Shown piece after piece: positions 32,343 through 40,904 of a DNA stretch of 45,715 nucleotides; positions within the stretch are counted from its first letter, which is position 1, and every line of letters starts with the position of its first letter. Source of the DNA: an uncultured Desulfuromonadales bacterium (GTDB lineage Bacteria > Desulfobacterota > Desulfuromonadia > Desulfuromonadales > Geopsychrobacteraceae); contig CAMYNC010000066.1 of assembly GCA_947259685.1 (NCBI GenBank), forward strand, positions 1 to 45,715, in the 5' to 3' direction. The notes under the pieces were generated by a model that was given only the letters and a program-made list of their open reading frames with translations, ran no database searches and was not told the origin of the DNA. The translations under genes were made by a program, and so were the position numbers.

Positions 32343-33302
32343 ATGACTGTTCGACGACAGGTGAGCTATCTGCTGCTGGCATTGCTTCTCCTGGCACCCA
32401 TAGACAGGGCATTCGCCGCCCAGCAAGAGCTGATCCTGCCAGGGAATCAATTTCCCGAACTTAAGCTGACTACGCCGATCAGGGAAAACGACCGTGGCTA
32501 TCTACAGATCAACACAGCCAGTTTCACCCCCAGCCAAATCCCGGCGGAGTTGCTCCTGGTGGAACTCCTCAACGTTCATTGCCCGCACTGCCAGATGCAA
32601 ACCCCTTCCTACAATGAGCTGTTCAAACAGATTGAAGCCGATTCTGCGAGTCGCGGCAAAATCAAAATTCTCGGGATAGCAGCCGGCAACACGGCTGAGG
32701 AAGTCGAAAAGTTCCGCCGCAATTACCATATCGAATTTCCGATCCTGGCCGACCCGCAATTCACCGCCTGGCATCAGCTCGGCCGTCGCCAGGCCGAGGT
32801 CGCTGCCGACAGGCGTCAGGCTCAACAACTACTGCTACCGTTTTCTGCTGATGAATTGGAGTATCGGCTGCGGCGGGCCTTCATCCGCTTTGGGGTTATT
32901 ATGGATTTCAGCGAGCTGGAACTAGCCAGCGGCCGCAAGGTTTATACCGCCTATTTACGCGGCGAACAGGGCAATCTGCGGCTGTTCGCTGAGGTAGCGA
33001 GCCGCAGTTCAGTCTGTGATATCTGCCATGATGTTCACTTTCTATATCTGTTCAATAAATCTGGACGGGTTGTTCAATTCGAACCTCTGCAATTAACGAA
33101 GTACGGCAACGTCAACTGGAATCCGCAGGAGGTCGAATTTATGCGCCAGCGTTTAACCGGTAACTATCTGAGCATGCCGCAGCCTTTCGACCCGAAGATC
33201 GATGCCATAAGCTCCGCCACCATGACCTCGGCGATTATTTTTGACAGTCTGGCGCAGGGGGAGGAGCTGCTTCAGGAGCTCCGCACGAAGGGCCTGCTGT
33301 AA
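32343..33302 (+). CDS. Periplasmic redoxin with CxxC, CxxCH and FMN-attachment-like motifs
   Basis: An exported 319-residue protein; AAGGAG lies five bases before the ATG. A Sec signal peptide covers the first ~25 residues (LLLALLLLAP...AFA). Residues ~30-170 form a thioredoxin/AhpC-like domain with the redox pair Cys80-Pro-His-Cys83 (VHCPHCQMQTPS). At 225-229 the sequence is CDICH, a CxxCH haem c-type motif. Near the end DAISSATMTS (287-296) resembles the flavin-transferase target of NosR/RnfG-type FMN-binding domains ([DN]xxSGATxTS), with Ser in place of Gly and Thr293 as the candidate acceptor. It may be a thiol-disulfide redox protein linked to a flavin or haem electron source. The gene is alone on the plus strand, 15 bases before the alkyltransferase-like gene. 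Confidence 0.75.
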   Translation: MTVRRQVSYLLLALLLLAPIDRAFAAQQELILPGNQFPELKLTTPIRENDRGYLQINTASFTPSQIPAELLLVELLNVHCPHCQMQTPSYNELFKQIEADSASRGKIKILGIAAGNTAEEVEKFRRNYHIEFPILADPQFTAWHQLGRRQAEVAADRRQAQQLLLPFSADELEYRLRRAFIRFGVIMDFSELELASGRKVYTAYLRGEQGNLRLFAEVASRSSVCDICHDVHFLYLFNKSGRVVQFEPLQLTKYGNVNWNPQEVEFMRQRLTGNYLSMPQPFDPKIDAISSATMTSAIIFDSLAQGEELLQELRTKGLL

Positions 33303-33316
33303 AGGTTGGCGAGTAA

Positions 33317-33646
33317 ATGATGAGTAAACCACCGAGCCCGCTTTATCATAAAATTTACTCCCTGGTGCGGGAGATTCCACCGGGTCGGGTGACCAGCTAT
33401 GGGCAGCTGGCCCAGTTGGTTGGCTGTAACGCCCGCAGCGTCGGCGTTGCCATGGCCGCCCTGCCGCCTGGCAGCGCGGTTCCCTGGCAACGGGTGATCA
33501 ACAGCCAGGGAAAGGTCAGCCCGCGTCGTGACGGGGAAGGAAACCTGCTGCAACGCGACCTGCTGACCGCGGAAGGGGTGGCTTTCGATGCCGCCGGACG
33601 GGTTGATCTTGAACGCTTCGGGCATAGCTTCTCAGCTCCCGACTGA
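33317..33646 (+). CDS. Alkyltransferase-like protein (ATL, MGMT-fold DNA-damage sensor)
   Basis: Binds O6-alkylguanine lesions and flags them for nucleotide excision repair, without removing the alkyl group. It has 109 residues, only the DNA-binding domain of MGMT. The helix-turn-helix and arginine finger region is present (GRVTSYGQLAQLVGCNARSV), but the MGMT active-site PCHRV is replaced by PWQRV, with Trp57 in place of the acceptor Cys. This defines ATL proteins. The C-terminus carries NLLQRDLLTAEGVAFD, typical of the family. Two adjacent ATGs (33317 and 33320) are possible; no strong binding site is seen, and it may be translated after the upstream redoxin gene. Confidence 0.88.
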   Translation: MMSKPPSPLYHKIYSLVREIPPGRVTSYGQLAQLVGCNARSVGVAMAALPPGSAVPWQRVINSQGKVSPRRDGEGNLLQRDLLTAEGVAFDAAGRVDLERFGHSFSAPD

Positions 33647-33658
33647 CTTGTAGCTGGT

Positions 33659-34315
33659 TTAATTCCGTTCTAATCGAAAAACCTCCTCTTGCAGCTTCTG
33701 GACTCCCGCCATTTGCAACTTTTTATGTCGCCTCAGGGCCGCTTCGTTGTGCAGTTTTTCAACCGCGAACGACGCTGCAAACAATTCTTTGATTTCAGTT
33801 TCCGGGACCGCAAACGGCGGACCCGCCATTTGCGCCTGCGGATAATCGAAACTGATGGTCAGCAGCTGCGCGCCTCTGGGAAGTAACTTACCCAAATGGA
33901 TCGCGTAATCGACGCGCATCTCCGGGGGCAGGGCAACCAGCGCCGCGCGATCATAAACAGCCGCAATCGTGCCGGTCATTTGCGGGGTCAGGGAGAAAAA
34001 ATCACCGCAAAAAATCTCCAGCTGATCGGCCTGATAAAGAGCGAAATCGTCACCCGACTGCACTTCAAACTCAAGCCGGTTTTCGCTGAAAAACTCTTCA
34101 ATCGCCACCCGGCTGAGCTCCACCCCGACGACCGCAAAACCCTGTTCGCGCAACCAGAGCAGATCGAGGCTTTTGCCACACAGCGGAACCAGCACCCGCG
34201 ACCCCTTTGGCAGCTTTAGCTGGGGAAAATATCTCTCCAAGAGATGATGCACTGCTTCTTTGTGAAAGCCGATGTCCCGGCGCTGCCAGGAATGATGCCA
34301 GAAGTCTGCGTCCAT
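33659..34315 (-). CDS. tpm: Thiopurine S-methyltransferase family protein
   Basis: SAM-dependent methyltransferase of 218 residues, the normal length for bacterial TPMT. The start MDADFWHHSWQRRDIGFH matches the family signature (W...W...IGFH). The SAM-binding loop VLVPLCGKSLDLLWLREQG lies near residue 41, with VVGVELSRVAIEEFF after it. AAVYDRAALVALPPEMR is the next conserved block. Bacterial members methylate metalloids such as tellurite or selenite and thiopurines; the natural substrate here is unknown. GGAGGA precedes the ATG. It converges with the ATL gene, only 12 bases apart. Confidence 0.92.
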   Translation of the reverse strand: MDADFWHHSWQRRDIGFHKEAVHHLLERYFPQLKLPKGSRVLVPLCGKSLDLLWLREQGFAVVGVELSRVAIEEFFSENRLEFEVQSGDDFALYQADQLEIFCGDFFSLTPQMTGTIAAVYDRAALVALPPEMRVDYAIHLGKLLPRGAQLLTISFDYPQAQMAGPPFAVPETEIKELFAASFAVEKLHNEAALRRHKKLQMAGVQKLQEEVFRLERN

Positions 34316-34407
34316 GTTGGTCCTCCGAAACTTTTTTACTGGTCAGCAAAACAATAAGCGGCGTATCTTAGCCACTCTTTTTGCTCAAGATCCCTGGGGG
34401 ATAAATC

Positions 34408-35316
34408 GTGACCGAAAATACCCGCCGGCTGTTGCCGGTGTTCAGTTTAATCCTGGCGATGCTGCTCTGGGCCAGCTCTTTTGTCGCCCTCAAGCTGGCG
34501 TTTCGCGGCTACCATCCGATGCAGGTGATCTTCGCCCGAATGCTGATCGCCAGTCTCTGCTTTTTACCCTTTGTCCCCAGCTTTCGCAAGCTCAACTGGC
34601 GACGTCGGGATGTAAAATACCTGCTGATCATGGCGATCTGTGAACCCTGCCTCTATTTTCTCTTCGAAGCCAAGGCCCTCGAGCTGACCAGCGCCTCGCA
34701 GGCGGGGATGATCACCGCTATGCTACCGCTGCTGGTGGCTATCCTCGCCTGGAGCTGGCTCAAAGAGCAGGTCAGCCGCCAGACCCTGCTCGGCTTTTCC
34801 CTGGCGATCTGCGGCGCTATCTGGCTGAGTCTGGCCAGCGACACCAGCGCCGGTGCGCCCAATCCGCTATACGGAAATTTCTGCGAATTTCTCGCCATGG
34901 TCTGCGCCGCCGGTTACACCGTCTCCCTCAAGCACCTGTCGAGCAATTATCCGCCGCTGTTTCTCACCGCGGTGCAAGCATTTATCGGCAGCCTGTTTTT
35001 CTTTCCCTTTTTGCTGCTGCCCGAGGTCGGCCTGCCGGGACACTGGGAAAGCCTGCCCGCCATGGCAACCATCTACCTCGGAACCGTCATCACCTTCGGT
35101 GCTTACGGTTGCTATAATTATAGCGTCAGCCGGATTCCGGCCAGCCAGGCGGCCGGCTATGTCAACCTGATACCGGTTTTCGGCGTGATCCTCGGCATGC
35201 TGATTCTCGGTGAATCGCTGAATCGGCCGCAATGGCTGGCCTGCGTGCTGGTCTTTGCCGGCGTCTGGCTGAGTAGCCACGGCCATCGCACCCCGGTGGT
35301 ACAACCGGCCAACTGA
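34408..35316 (+). CDS. EamA/DMT-superfamily transporter
   Basis: A ten-helix inner-membrane protein of 302 residues with two EamA repeats, the layout of drug/metabolite transporters. The first repeat begins FSLILAMLLWASSFVALKLA, and the second starts near residue 155 (GNFCEFLAMVCAAGYTVSLK). Each repeat ends in a conserved Pro/Glu pattern (AILAWSWLKEQVSRQTLLG; LGMLILGESLNRPQWLA). It starts with GTG at 34408, after a GGGGG stretch. The substrate cannot be read from sequence. The trmO gene begins 15 bases after its stop, suggesting joint transcription. Confidence 0.9.
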   Translation: MTENTRRLLPVFSLILAMLLWASSFVALKLAFRGYHPMQVIFARMLIASLCFLPFVPSFRKLNWRRRDVKYLLIMAICEPCLYFLFEAKALELTSASQAGMITAMLPLLVAILAWSWLKEQVSRQTLLGFSLAICGAIWLSLASDTSAGAPNPLYGNFCEFLAMVCAAGYTVSLKHLSSNYPPLFLTAVQAFIGSLFFFPFLLLPEVGLPGHWESLPAMATIYLGTVITFGAYGCYNYSVSRIPASQAAGYVNLIPVFGVILGMLILGESLNRPQWLACVLVFAGVWLSSHGHRTPVVQPAN

Positions 35317-35331
35317 CCAGAAAGACTCGCT

Positions 35332-36039
35332 TTGAAAATAGAATGTCAGCCGATCGCTTTCATCCGCTCACCTTACAAAGAGAAATTCGCCGCTCCGCGT
35401 CAGCCAGGCCTGGCGCCGAATGTGCCTGCCGAGGTCGAACTGCTGCCCGAATTTGCCTCGCCCGAGGCGGTGCGCGGGCTGGAGGGCTTCAGTCACCTCT
35501 GGCTGATATTTTTCTTCGATCAGACCAGCCAGCAGGGTTGGAAGCCAACGGTGCGGCCGCCGCGTTTGGGCGGCAACCAGCGGGTCGGGGTGTTCGCCTG
35601 CCGCTCGCCGTTTCGCCCCAATCCGATCGGCCTGTCGGCGGTGAAACTGCTGTCGATCGATTGTCGCCAGAGCAGGGTGGTGCTGAAAATTCAAGGGGCC
35701 GATCTGGTCGACGGCACACCGATCCTCGATATCAAACCCTACCTGCCCTATACCGACGGCATCCGCGAGGCGACCGGCGGCTTTGCCGGGCGGGCTCCGG
35801 TCGCGACACTTAAAGTCACTTTCAGCGAAATTGCCGCACAGCAATTAAGTGAGTTTTCGCGCCAGAACCCCGAGCTGGATATCCTGATCCGCGAAACCCT
35901 GACGCTTGATCCGCGGCCGGCTTATCGCCAAGAGACTGAGGATGAGCGGGAGTATGGGGTGTTGCTTGATCGATATAATCTGCGTTGGGAAGTGGTGGGG
36001 GAGAGGGTGGTGGTTTTGGCGATCGAGCTGGTGGAATGA
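35332..36039 (+). CDS. trmO: tRNA (N6-threonylcarbamoyladenosine37-N6)-methyltransferase TrmO
   Basis: Methylates t6A37 in tRNA(Thr) using SAM; older name TsaA/YaeB. The 235-residue protein starts at a TTG (35332) with only a weak purine stretch upstream, probably coupled to the EamA gene 15 bases before. Family blocks: PIAFIRSPYKEKFAAPRQPG at the N-terminus, LEGFSHLWLIFFFDQT near 50, VGVFACRSPFRPNPIGLSAV near 85 (SAM site), and GADLVDGTPILDIKPYLPYT near 120. The C-terminal ~80 residues form the extra domain of long TrmO proteins, with DPRPAYRQ as expected. All core motifs are intact. Confidence 0.93.
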   Translation: MKIECQPIAFIRSPYKEKFAAPRQPGLAPNVPAEVELLPEFASPEAVRGLEGFSHLWLIFFFDQTSQQGWKPTVRPPRLGGNQRVGVFACRSPFRPNPIGLSAVKLLSIDCRQSRVVLKIQGADLVDGTPILDIKPYLPYTDGIREATGGFAGRAPVATLKVTFSEIAAQQLSEFSRQNPELDILIRETLTLDPRPAYRQETEDEREYGVLLDRYNLRWEVVGERVVVLAIELVE

Positions 36040-36042
36040 TTT

Positions 36043-36076
36043 AAAAACGGGCCGACTTCCAAAGGAAACCGACCCG
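36043..36076 (-). terminator. Intrinsic terminator behind the SAP-domain gene
   Basis: A 13-base stem with wobble pairs, 36048-36060 with 36064-36076, followed in minus reading by T5 (36047-36043). It lies ~30 bases after the SAP gene's stop, and on the other side just after trmO, so the two convergent operons meet here. Confidence 0.75.
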
Positions 36077-36105
36077 CCGAACATCCGTGTAAAAACCCTG
36101 ACTAC

Positions 36106-36285
36106 TTAATCACAATCCGGCCGCCAAAGACACTCCGGCTGGCCACACTCCAGCGAAAAGTTGGTATTAAAACACTCCGGATTCCCCTCCGCCTGCTGAA
36201 TCGTCCGAATCAGTTCCTCTTTTTTCAACTTGCCCGGCTTGACGCCACGCTCTTTGGCAACAGCCTTCACTTCAGTCATTTTCAT
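36106..36285 (-). CDS. Small SAP-domain protein with C-terminal Cys cluster
   Basis: A 59-residue protein. AGGAG lies seven bases before ATG at 36285. The N-terminal half MKMTEVKAVAKERGVKPGKL followed by KKEELIRTIQ is a SAP/Rho-N-like helix-turn-helix of the type that binds nucleic acids. The C-terminal half contains four Cys in GNPECFNTNFSLECGQPECL and a further WRPDCD end, suggesting a small metal site. I recall similar short 'SAP domain' proteins with an NPxCF...C...C...W..C tail across sulfate- and metal-reducing bacteria; their function is unknown. It follows the aconitase gene with a 29-base gap on the same strand and shares its terminator. Confidence 0.8.
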   Translation of the reverse strand: MKMTEVKAVAKERGVKPGKLKKEELIRTIQQAEGNPECFNTNFSLECGQPECLWRPDCD

Positions 36286-36314
36286 TTTGCCACTCCTGTT
36301 ATTTGGCTTCGCAA

Positions 36315-38969
36315 TTATTTGTCCATCAGTTTCAGTAAAACGTGGTTGAGTATACCGCCACTCTGAAAATATACAACCTCTTCGGCTGTGTCCAGTCGAG
36401 AATTTACCGCTAAAATCTGGTGACTTCCATCACTTCTGGTGACTTTAACCTGTATACTCATTTTCGGAGATAATTTATCGATCGCTTCAAGCGAGATCGT
36501 CTCATTGCCGGTCAATCGGTATGTTTCAGCGGACTCGCCAGCTTGAAACTGCAGGGGCAGCACACCCATACCAACCAGGTTGGAACGGTGGATCCGCTCA
36601 TAGCTTTCAGCCAGAACCGCCTTGACCCCAAGCAACAAGGTGCCCTTGGCCGCCCAGTCGCGACTGGAGCCAGTGCCGTATTCCTTTCCGGCGATGATCA
36701 CCAGTGGCTTTGCGTCCTTAGCATAGCGCTGCGCCGCATCAAAAATGCTCAATTGTTCTCCGTCCGGCTGCAGTTTGGTAAAGCCGCCCTCAACTCCTGG
36801 GACCATTCTATTGCGCAGGCGGATATTGGCGAAGGTGCCGCGCACCATCACCTCATGATTGCCGCGCCGCGAACCATAAGAGTTGAACTGCTCCTTGGTG
36901 ACCGCATGCTCGAGCAGGTACCTTCCGGCCGGGCTGTCAGCCTTGATCGCGCCGGCCGGCGAAATATGATCGGTGGTAATGCTATCGCCCAGCAGCGCCA
37001 GAACCCTGGCCTGATCGAAACCGGGATACTGCTCCTGACGACTGAGCTGATCGAAAAACGAGGGCAGCCGGATGTAAGTGGAATCCTGTTCCCAGGCATA
37101 GGTCAGCCCTTCGGCGACCGGCAGGTTGCGCCACTGCTCGTCACCGGTAAAAACCTCGGCGTATTCCTTCTGGAACATCTGCGCATTGACCAGCGCGACC
37201 ATCTCGGCGACCTCGGCATTGCTCGGCCAGATATCTTTCAGGTAGACCGGCTGGCCGTCGCTGCCAGTGCCGAGCGGTTCCGTCGCCAAATCGATCCGGG
37301 TGGTTCCGGCCAGAGCAAAGGCCACTACCAGCGGCGGCGAGGCCAGCCAGTTAGCCTTGGTCTGGGCATGGATGCGACCTTCGAAGTTGCGATTGCCCGA
37401 AAGCACCGAACAGACCGTCAGGTCGCCAGCATCGATCGCCTCGGCGATCGGCCCGGTCAGCGGTCCGGAGTTACCGATACAGGTGGTACAACCGTAGCCG
37501 ACGATGTTGAAACCGAGTTGGTTCAGATAATCCTGCAGACCGGCCTTGACCAGGTAATCGGTCACCACCTTGGAGCCCGGTGCCAGCGAGGTTTTCACCC
37601 ATGGCTTCTGGGTCAGACCTTTTTCCACGGCTTTTTTCGCCACCAGCCCGGCCCCCATCATCACCGCCGGGTTGGAGGTGTTGGTGCAGGAGGTGATCGC
37701 GGCAATCACCACGTCGCCCTGGGTCAAGTGGTTACTGCTGCCAGCGATCGGCACCGACTTATCTGCTTCCCCTTTTGGCAGGACCTGTTCGGTGGCGCGG
37801 CCCATCTCCTCGAGCAGCACCCGATCCTGCGGCCGTTTAGGGCCGGCCAAGCTCGGCCGCACGGTTGATAAATCAAGCTCTAACACCACTGAGTAGGCGG
37901 CATCGGGGGTGTCATCGGTCCGCCAGAGACCCTGCTCGCGGCAATAGGTTTCAACCAGGGCCAATGTCTGCTCACTGCGCCCGGTCAGCCGCAGATAGTC
38001 GAGGGTGATTTGATCGATGGGGAAAAAGCCGCAGGTGGCGCCGTATTCAGGAGACATGTTAGCGATCGTTGCCCGATCGGCGAGCGGCAGCTGGGAGAGT
38101 CCGGCGCCGAAAAATTCGACGAACTTACCGACCACCCCATACTGACGCAGCTGCTGGGTAACGGTGAGCACCAGGTCGGTGGCGGTCACCCCTTCGCTGA
38201 GCTTGCCGGTCAGCCGGAAACCGACCACTTCGGGGATCAGCATCGAAATCGGCTGGCCAAGCATCGCCGCCTCGGCCTCGATCCCGCCGACCCCCCAGCC
38301 GAGAACGCCCAGGCCATTGATCATGGTGGTATGGCTGTCGGTGCCGACCAGGGTATCGGGATAGGCCCAGCTTTCGCCGGTTGTGTCATCGCTCCAGATC
38401 GCCTGGGCCAGGTATTCCAGGTTGACCTGGTGGCAGATGCCGGTGCCGGGCGGCACCACGCGGAAATTATTAAACGCCTTTTGTCCCCAGCGGAGAAACA
38501 TGTAGCGCTCGCGGTTGCGCTCCATCTCTTTTTCAACGTTGGCGGCAAAGGCTGCAGGGTTGCCGAACTGATCGACCATCACCGAGTGGTCGATGACCAG
38601 GTCGACCGGGATCTGCGGGTTGATCCGCGCCGGATCACCGCCATTTTTTGCCACCGCATCGCGCATCGCTGCCAGATCGACGATCGCCGGAACCCCGGTG
38701 AAATCCTGCATCAGGACCCGCGCCGGGGTAAAGGCGATCTCGGCCCGCTGGGCCTGCTGCGGTTGCCAGCCGGCCAGCGCTTCGATATCGCCTCGTTTGA
38801 CACTTTCGCCATCCTCTTTGCGCAGCAGATTTTCCAACAGCACTTTAACGGTGAAGGGCAGGGTATCGAGCTTACCTAACCTGGCCGCAGCGACTTTGAG
38901 GCTATGGAAAGTGTATGTTTGCCCCTGGACCTCAATGGTTTTCCGGGTGTTAAATGAATTGCCTGACAT
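36315..38969 (-). CDS. acnA: Aconitate hydratase A
   Basis: Interconverts citrate and isocitrate in the TCA cycle. At 884 residues it matches AcnA/IRP1-type enzymes. The start at 38969 is preferred over the ATG two codons earlier, which lies only one base after AGGAG. The [4Fe-4S] ligands are Cys in ITSCTNTSNP and the pair in YGCTTCIGNSGPL. Other active-site blocks are present: VGTDSHTTMINGLGVLGWGV, VVTDYLVKAGLQ, and the domain-4 motif EYGTGSSRDWAAKG with GVKAVLAESYERIHRSNLVG. The SAP-domain gene follows. No IRE-like or other control element was recognised upstream. Confidence 0.97.
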   Translation of the reverse strand: MSGNSFNTRKTIEVQGQTYTFHSLKVAAARLGKLDTLPFTVKVLLENLLRKEDGESVKRGDIEALAGWQPQQAQRAEIAFTPARVLMQDFTGVPAIVDLAAMRDAVAKNGGDPARINPQIPVDLVIDHSVMVDQFGNPAAFAANVEKEMERNRERYMFLRWGQKAFNNFRVVPPGTGICHQVNLEYLAQAIWSDDTTGESWAYPDTLVGTDSHTTMINGLGVLGWGVGGIEAEAAMLGQPISMLIPEVVGFRLTGKLSEGVTATDLVLTVTQQLRQYGVVGKFVEFFGAGLSQLPLADRATIANMSPEYGATCGFFPIDQITLDYLRLTGRSEQTLALVETYCREQGLWRTDDTPDAAYSVVLELDLSTVRPSLAGPKRPQDRVLLEEMGRATEQVLPKGEADKSVPIAGSSNHLTQGDVVIAAITSCTNTSNPAVMMGAGLVAKKAVEKGLTQKPWVKTSLAPGSKVVTDYLVKAGLQDYLNQLGFNIVGYGCTTCIGNSGPLTGPIAEAIDAGDLTVCSVLSGNRNFEGRIHAQTKANWLASPPLVVAFALAGTTRIDLATEPLGTGSDGQPVYLKDIWPSNAEVAEMVALVNAQMFQKEYAEVFTGDEQWRNLPVAEGLTYAWEQDSTYIRLPSFFDQLSRQEQYPGFDQARVLALLGDSITTDHISPAGAIKADSPAGRYLLEHAVTKEQFNSYGSRRGNHEVMVRGTFANIRLRNRMVPGVEGGFTKLQPDGEQLSIFDAAQRYAKDAKPLVIIAGKEYGTGSSRDWAAKGTLLLGVKAVLAESYERIHRSNLVGMGVLPLQFQAGESAETYRLTGNETISLEAIDKLSPKMSIQVKVTRSDGSHQILAVNSRLDTAEEVVYFQSGGILNHVLLKLMDK

Positions 38970-39110
38970 CGACATGCTCCTGTCGTTGGTGGGTTGAGGA
39001 AACTGGCTGATACCCTATTCTAACCAGTTTCGCCACCTTGGCAAAACCTCCAGCCCGATTTTGTTGTCAGCGATCGGTTAACTACAAATAGATAAAGCTG
39101 ATAACGGCTG

Positions 39111-40904
39111 TTAACTCATCCCGGAAAGTCGGGGTAGCAGAATGGTAAAACTACTCCCTTTGCCCAGAGTACTGGTGACCCGCACCTCGCCGCGATGGGC
39201 CTGGGCCACATGTTTGACGATCGCCAACCCCAGACCGGTCCCGCCCAGATTGCGGCTGCGGGCCTGATCAACCCGATAAAACCGCTCAAACAGCCGCTGC
39301 AGATGTTCTTGGGCAATGCCACAGCCAAAATCCTGCACCCTGATACTGACCTGCTCTTCCAACAGAGCCGCCTCTACCACCACCCGGCCACCAACGTCAC
39401 TGTACTTGATGGCATTGGTCAACAGGTTGATGATCGCCTGTTCCAGCAGCGGCGGGTTGATCCGCGCCAGCTGCTGCTCCGCACAGAAAACCTTTAACTC
39501 GATCTGCCGCTCGCCCAACAGGCTTTCGCACGCGGTTCTGGCACTTTCCAGCACCGGCAGCAAGGGCAGGGTCCGCATCTCCCAGCTGCCGCCGATTTCG
39601 CCCTGTTCAATGCGTGACAGATCGAGGAGATCTTCGACCAGCGCATTGAGGCGTTCACTCTGCTTGAAAATGATCTGCAAAAAACGGCTGCCGACGGGAT
39701 CAGTGACTTCCGCATCGATCAGGGTCTCCACCGCACCGCGAATGGCAGTAATCGGGGTTTTCAGCTCATGGGAGACGTTGGCGACAAAATCGCGCCGCAC
39801 CGATTCCAGCTGCCGCAGCCGGGTCAGATCATGCAGCACGATCAATACGCCGATCCGCTCATCAAGCTTGCCGGTCAAGGGCGTGGCCTGTACATGCAGA
39901 TGTCGCTGCTGCGGCCCGAACAGCACCAGCTCTTCCTCGAGCGGTTCCTGTTTGGTCAGAGCACACTTGACAAAACGCTGCAATTCCGACTGACGGATCA
40001 GCTCCTGAATCGGCCGACCAGATTGGCGTTTGCAGGAGACACCGAACAGTTCGGCGGCGGCCAGATTCAAACGGATCACCCGCTCATCGTTGTCGACGGC
40101 AATAATCCCCTCGATCATGCAACCGAGAATCGCTTCAATCTCGCCGCGTTGTTCCACTTCGCGCTCGATCCGTTCCGCCAGCTCGAACGCCATCTGGTTC
40201 ATCGCTTCCGCCAGCCGACTGGTCTCTTCGGAACCGGTAATCGCCAGAGGAATATCCAACTCTCCGCGGGAAAAGCGCTGCGCGCCAATCGTCATCTGCT
40301 CCAACGGCCGGCTGATCCGGCGGGAGAGCCACCAGCAGATCGGCGCGGCCAGCAGGGCAATCAGCAGCCCACCAGCCAGCTGCTTCCAGTGGATCGCCTG
40401 AAAAGTTCGATCAATGTCGGACAGCGGCATTGCAGTGCGGACACTGCCGACCAGCTGTTGCTGTTCATAGACCGGCAAGGCGACATACATCAGAGTCTGG
40501 CCGAGGGTCTGGCTGAAACGGATCGAGACCCCTTCGCCGCCAGCGAAGGCGGCCAAAATTTCCGGCCGCTGGCCATGGTTTTCCATCTGCAGGGGATTTT
40601 CCTCTGAATCGGCCAGCACCCGACCATCGGCCAGCACCACGGTGATCCGGGTGGCTGATTTTTCCCCCAGCCGCTTGACCAGCTGGGAAAGCCAGACCTG
40701 GTAGCTTTCTCCAATCTGCCCGGTGAGCTGCTCGCTCACCAGTTGGGCGCGGGCGCGTAAGTCCCTGCTGGTCTGTTGATAATGAAAGCTGCGCAGTTCG
40801 GTCAGCACAAACCAGCTGACCGCCAGCAGCACCAACAGGATCAGCAGGAGGTAAGAAGGGTAGAGTTGCCAGATCAGGCGGCGAGGACTGACAACCGCTT
40901 TCAC
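39111..40904 (-). CDS. phoR: Phosphate regulon sensor histidine kinase PhoR
   Basis: Inner-membrane kinase that phosphorylates PhoB under phosphate limitation and is held off by Pst/PhoU. The 597-residue form begins at GTG 40904, whose GTGA overlaps the phoB stop by four bases, showing translational coupling; the open frame runs 56 codons further into phoB but those are not used. Domains: helix at about 10-35, periplasmic sensor to ~150, second helix, HAMP at ~180-240 (SRPLEQM...), PAS at ~245-350 (EGIIAVDNDERVIRLNLAAA), HisKA with His379 in NVSHELKTPITAIRGA, and HATPase with NLLTNAIKYSD and GGTGLGLAIVKHVAQAHRGE. It has a large periplasmic domain, unlike E. coli PhoR, as in PhoR/PnpS of Gram-positives and deltaproteobacteria. 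Confidence 0.92.
   Translation of the reverse strand: MKAVVSPRRLIWQLYPSYLLLILLVLLAVSWFVLTELRSFHYQQTSRDLRARAQLVSEQLTGQIGESYQVWLSQLVKRLGEKSATRITVVLADGRVLADSEENPLQMENHGQRPEILAAFAGGEGVSIRFSQTLGQTLMYVALPVYEQQQLVGSVRTAMPLSDIDRTFQAIHWKQLAGGLLIALLAAPICWWLSRRISRPLEQMTIGAQRFSRGELDIPLAITGSEETSRLAEAMNQMAFELAERIEREVEQRGEIEAILGCMIEGIIAVDNDERVIRLNLAAAELFGVSCKRQSGRPIQELIRQSELQRFVKCALTKQEPLEEELVLFGPQQRHLHVQATPLTGKLDERIGVLIVLHDLTRLRQLESVRRDFVANVSHELKTPITAIRGAVETLIDAEVTDPVGSRFLQIIFKQSERLNALVEDLLDLSRIEQGEIGGSWEMRTLPLLPVLESARTACESLLGERQIELKVFCAEQQLARINPPLLEQAIINLLTNAIKYSDVGGRVVVEAALLEEQVSIRVQDFGCGIAQEHLQRLFERFYRVDQARSRNLGGTGLGLAIVKHVAQAHRGEVRVTSTLGKGSSFTILLPRLSGMS

Noticed and set aside
32343..33302. Calling this protein a c-type cytochrome
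   Set aside because: There is a single CxxCH in a thioredoxin-like protein and no clear axial-ligand context. It is kept as a motif observation only.
36543..37868. 441-codon plus-strand frame
   Set aside because: Antisense to aconitase, whose Fe-S and active-site motifs are intact.
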